Assembly (NCBI GenBank): GCA_002296285.1
Contig: DBHX01000050.1
Span: 1 to 27,384 of the forward strand
From: a bacterium UBP8_UBA817
Lineage (GTDB): Bacteria; Margulisbacteria; Marinamargulisbacteria; UBA817
Length of the DNA: 27,384 nucleotides
Direction: 5' to 3'
Positions 25,321 through 27,384 of this stretch are shown here, in pieces; within the stretch, counting starts at the first letter, position 1; each line of letters starts with the position of its first letter. The notes under the pieces were generated by a model, which saw only the letters and a program-made list of their open reading frames with translations, ran no database searches and was not told the DNA's origin. The translations under genes were made by a program, and so were the position numbers.

Positions 25321-25742
25321 ACCATGTACTACAGGTTGAAGACAAATATTCGTTTTATTTATCTATTTTAACCAATATTCGATTAATTAATTATCAGTTA
25401 CTTCATCCTCAAGTAACCACCATTCAAACCAACGCCAACAAAGTAATTCAGTCTTTAGGGTGTAAAACAGATATTGATTCCATCATTGCTGGTATTTTTC
25501 AAATGGATATATTGGTTACTCACCCAACCGATCCCTCTAAACAATGCATTATTGAATTGGTTGTAAATGAACATTATTTATCTACAGATGAACTGTGTCG
25601 AAAAGATCAGCGTCGTGATGATATTCTATCCGTACTCGGCTAACCAATCATTCGAATTAAAAATAATGATTGGTTAGTAAAAAGCCCATCCGATCAATTG
25701 TCATTTATTTCGAGCAAGTTAGTTCAGTCATTTAACCGCTAG
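25317..25742 (+). pseudogene. RAP-domain-like gene remnant with in-frame TAA
   Basis: One frame stays open from the end of gltA to 25640, reads TAA at 25641-25643, then continues sensibly to TAG 25740-25742. It has no ATG near its start and is 5'-truncated. Before the stop it encodes IIELVVNEHYLSTDELCRKD and RRDDILSVLG; after it, PIIRIKNNDWLVKS. Put together, the Glu-x-hydrophobic strand, the Arg-Arg-Asp helix and a G[stop]PIIRI...W ending match the layout of RAP / endonuclease-fold domains, where the residue after Gly is usually Tyr. A TAT or TAC to TAA change would explain the stop. The family call is by eye only. The gene fills most of the stretch between gltA and the IS element; 25743-25795 shows nothing. 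Confidence 0.55.
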
Positions 25743-25795
25743 TCCCATAACCTTGCCACATTATCTATTTTGACTCTACTTTAGATTGATCATAA

Positions 25796-25818
25796 ACGAC
25801 CCATTATGTTGAAAAAGT
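25796..25818 (+). repeat. IS left terminal inverted repeat
   Basis: CCATTATGTTGAAAAAGT (25801-25818), preceded by ACGAC, matches the complement of the right end with one mismatch in 23 (C at 25800). The inner 18 bp are identical. Confidence 0.85.
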
Positions 25819-25838
25819 CCTCAAAAAAAAAGAAGTGA

Positions 25839-27281
25839 TTATAAAAAGAAAAAAAATAAGGATGAATGAATAAAAATTGGTCTAAGATATGCCAAATAAC
25901 GCCTTAAGCGTTGGAAAATAAAGAATATAAGGGTGATTGGATCAAGAATACTTGGGTTGAGACTCATAAATTTCACTAATTTCTTAATGTTAAGAACAGA
26001 GGCTGTAAAAAAGGCTTGAATTTGCATTTTTTTTCGACCTCTGAATTGTGCCCTTTGGAATCCGTGAAGTCGTTTAGCCTCTGAAAACAACCCTTCAATT
26101 TTATAAAATCGTTCACGAATGGCGGCTTTAAAATAAGGCGTCTTCATGTGATTGTTGATGGTGTTATAATAGGATTGAAAATCAGATAATTGAACATAGC
26201 GAGGCTTATTTTTTTGTTTTAAGAAATTTGCACCACATTGTGACAAGGTATTACAAGAAAGACAACTTGCATCCTTAATTTTATAGCGTTACCTTTGGTA
26301 CCTGTCTTTTTTTCCTGTAGCGATAAGCTTATTTCCAGTTGGACACTGAATGGTGTCTGTGGTTGGATCATATACAAAACCTGCGGGCATGGCTGATCCA
26401 GATGAGTGATGGAACAACGGAATTAAGGGTCGAATATTACGCTCAAATAATGTTGATATTATTGTGCCCGTTCCATACCCTCTATCTGCAACTGTTTCCT
26501 CAATTGTAATGTCATGTTTGTGCTGAATAGTTTCTAAACGGTTAAGATAGTGTTTGGATTCATGGTCAGCCCCTGTTGATATAAATGGATCCAATATAAT
26601 TCCGTATTCAGCATCTATGCTAAAATGACCTTTGTATTTCAAGCCGTTTGAACATCCATTTTTATAGGCCAATGTACTTTCTGGATCTGTTCGAGACTGG
26701 TGCGTTTTATTACTTAATTTTGGTTGAACACGTTTTTGATTAGGTTCATTTCAATCGCTCTTTTCACGTACCTTTTCTTGATGTCGTTCTATCATGTTGA
26801 TTGCTTCTAAGCTGTTAATGGATGCATTGGCCTTAATCAGTGTGCCATCTGTAATAATTCGCGTCCCTTTTACAAGCCCATGTTGACAACACTGTTTAAC
26901 AATACAGTCAAAAAACTGCTCAATGGTATCTTCGCCCAATCGATCTCGTATTTTTGTCAATGACGAGTGATGGGGCACTGAATCTTGCATGCTTAGCCGA
27001 CAAAACCATCGATATCCCATATGGCTATGGGCATCCTCACATAATCGTCGTTCAGATTCAATCCCGTAAATATATTTAATGATCATCAGCCTGAAAAATA
27101 GTTCGGGATCTATCGATGTTCGTCCGTTATTTTAACAGTATTTATCTTGAGTTAACTCTCGGACAAAACTTAGATCGACGATTTGGTTAATGTTTCTTAG
27201 AATGTGATTTTCAGGAACAAATGTTTCTATACTTAAATTGTATACAAATAGTGTCTCATTTAGGACTTGTTTTCCTTGCAT
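25839..27281 (-). pseudogene. IS1182-like transposase with three in-frame stops
   Basis: From ATG 27281 (AAAGGG 5 nt upstream) one frame runs 480 codons to TAA 25839-25841, broken only by TAA at codon 50 (27132-27134), TGA at codon 177 (26751-26753) and TAA at codon 331 (26289-26291). There is no frameshift. The N-terminal part has the DUF772-like region (NNGRTSIDPELFFRLM, SVPHHSSLTKIRDRLGE). The DDE residues survive: Asp in RIITDGTLIKANAS, Asp in VADRGYGTGT and Glu in YKIEGLFSEAKRLHGFQRA. A Cys pair (SCLSCNTLSQC) lies just after the third stop, as in the family. All three stops can arise from CAA or CGA by C-to-T change. The protein cannot be made whole, so the copy is immobile unless helped in trans. 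Confidence 0.85.
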
Positions 27282-27361
27282 CTCAACCCTTTCTTTTTTT
27301 AACTACGTTTTACTACCTATTCTCTCATTTAAGTTTATCTGTGCCCATTTGTTTTTGTATT

Positions 27362-27384
27362 ACTTTTTCAACATAATGGATCGT
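27362..27384 (-). repeat. IS right terminal inverted repeat
   Basis: ACTTTTTCAACATAATGG (27362-27379) followed by ATCGT is the inverse complement of the left end. The outer ACGA/TCGT may be part of the repeat or of a palindromic target. Confidence 0.85.

Larger units (their letters stand above)
25796..27384 (-). mobile_element. IS1182-like insertion sequence, inactive, right end at window edge
   Basis: A transposase remnant is enclosed by terminal inverted repeats at 25796-25818 and 27362-27384, giving an element of about 1.59 kb, within the IS1182 family's size. The right repeat coincides with the last base of the window, so flanking DNA and any target duplication cannot be seen there. Confidence 0.8.

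Noticed and set aside
25839..27281. Stop-codon readthrough or a changed genetic code in the transposase
   Set aside because: Both TAA and TGA would need decoding, while TAA, TGA and TAG end normal genes throughout the window; decay is simpler.

Overview
The window is 27.4 kb from a Gram-negative, probably host- or prey-associated bacterium. The lineage cannot be fixed from the sequence alone. The metabolic genes (ispG, sfsA, nadB, Cu/Zn-type sodC) look proteobacterial, and IspG carries the C-terminal wording I associate with alpha- and betaproteobacteria. The citrate synthase is of the short bacterial citrate/2-methylcitrate type. The interaction traits are a large ankyrin-repeat protein, three very large surface-fibre proteins with peptidase-S74 chaperone ends, a decayed RAP-like gene and a decayed IS element. 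Base composition is moderate, except for a very AT-rich block near 9.2 kb.

Layout. 1-2420 (minus) is an ankyrin-repeat protein that runs off the left edge, preceded on the same strand by a 381-aa unknown protein (2472-3617). A cysteine-free Cu/Zn superoxide dismutase (3698-4249, plus) converges on a minus-strand redox cluster: FAD amine-oxidase-like protein, KamA-family radical SAM protein, 2Fe-2S ferredoxin. An AraC-type regulator (7585) diverges from that cluster and overlaps sfsA. A 28-codon small ORF with a strong ribosome-binding site lies between sfsA and ispG. Then come ispG, a disrupted unknown gene (10692-11591), a YihX-like HAD phosphatase (minus) and nadB.

The centrepiece is 13920-24009: three consecutive fibre genes of 1126, 1105 and 1132 codons, joined by ATGA stop-start overlaps. 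The proteins share one architecture in nearly the same register: signal peptide, N-terminal beta domain, decapeptide-repeat shaft, GGT linker at residue 470-474, 13-15 copies of a 15-residue repeat, S74 Ser-Lys dyad at residue 938-947, coiled coil. Two of the three end in a transmembrane segment. I read this as a possible obligate heterotrimeric, membrane-matured fibre. Citrate synthase follows 15 nt later on the same strand.

The right end (25317-27384) is decaying DNA: a RAP-like gene with an in-frame TAA, and an IS1182-like element whose 23-bp terminal inverted repeats survive but whose transposase carries three in-frame stops.

A theme across the window is that several operon-leading genes (sodC, kamA, nadB, the FAD gene, less clearly araC and ispG) have a sigma70-like -10 hexamer 6-8 nt before the start codon and no clear Shine-Dalgarno. 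This geometry predicts leaderless mRNAs. Downstream or coupled genes have good GGAG-type sites.
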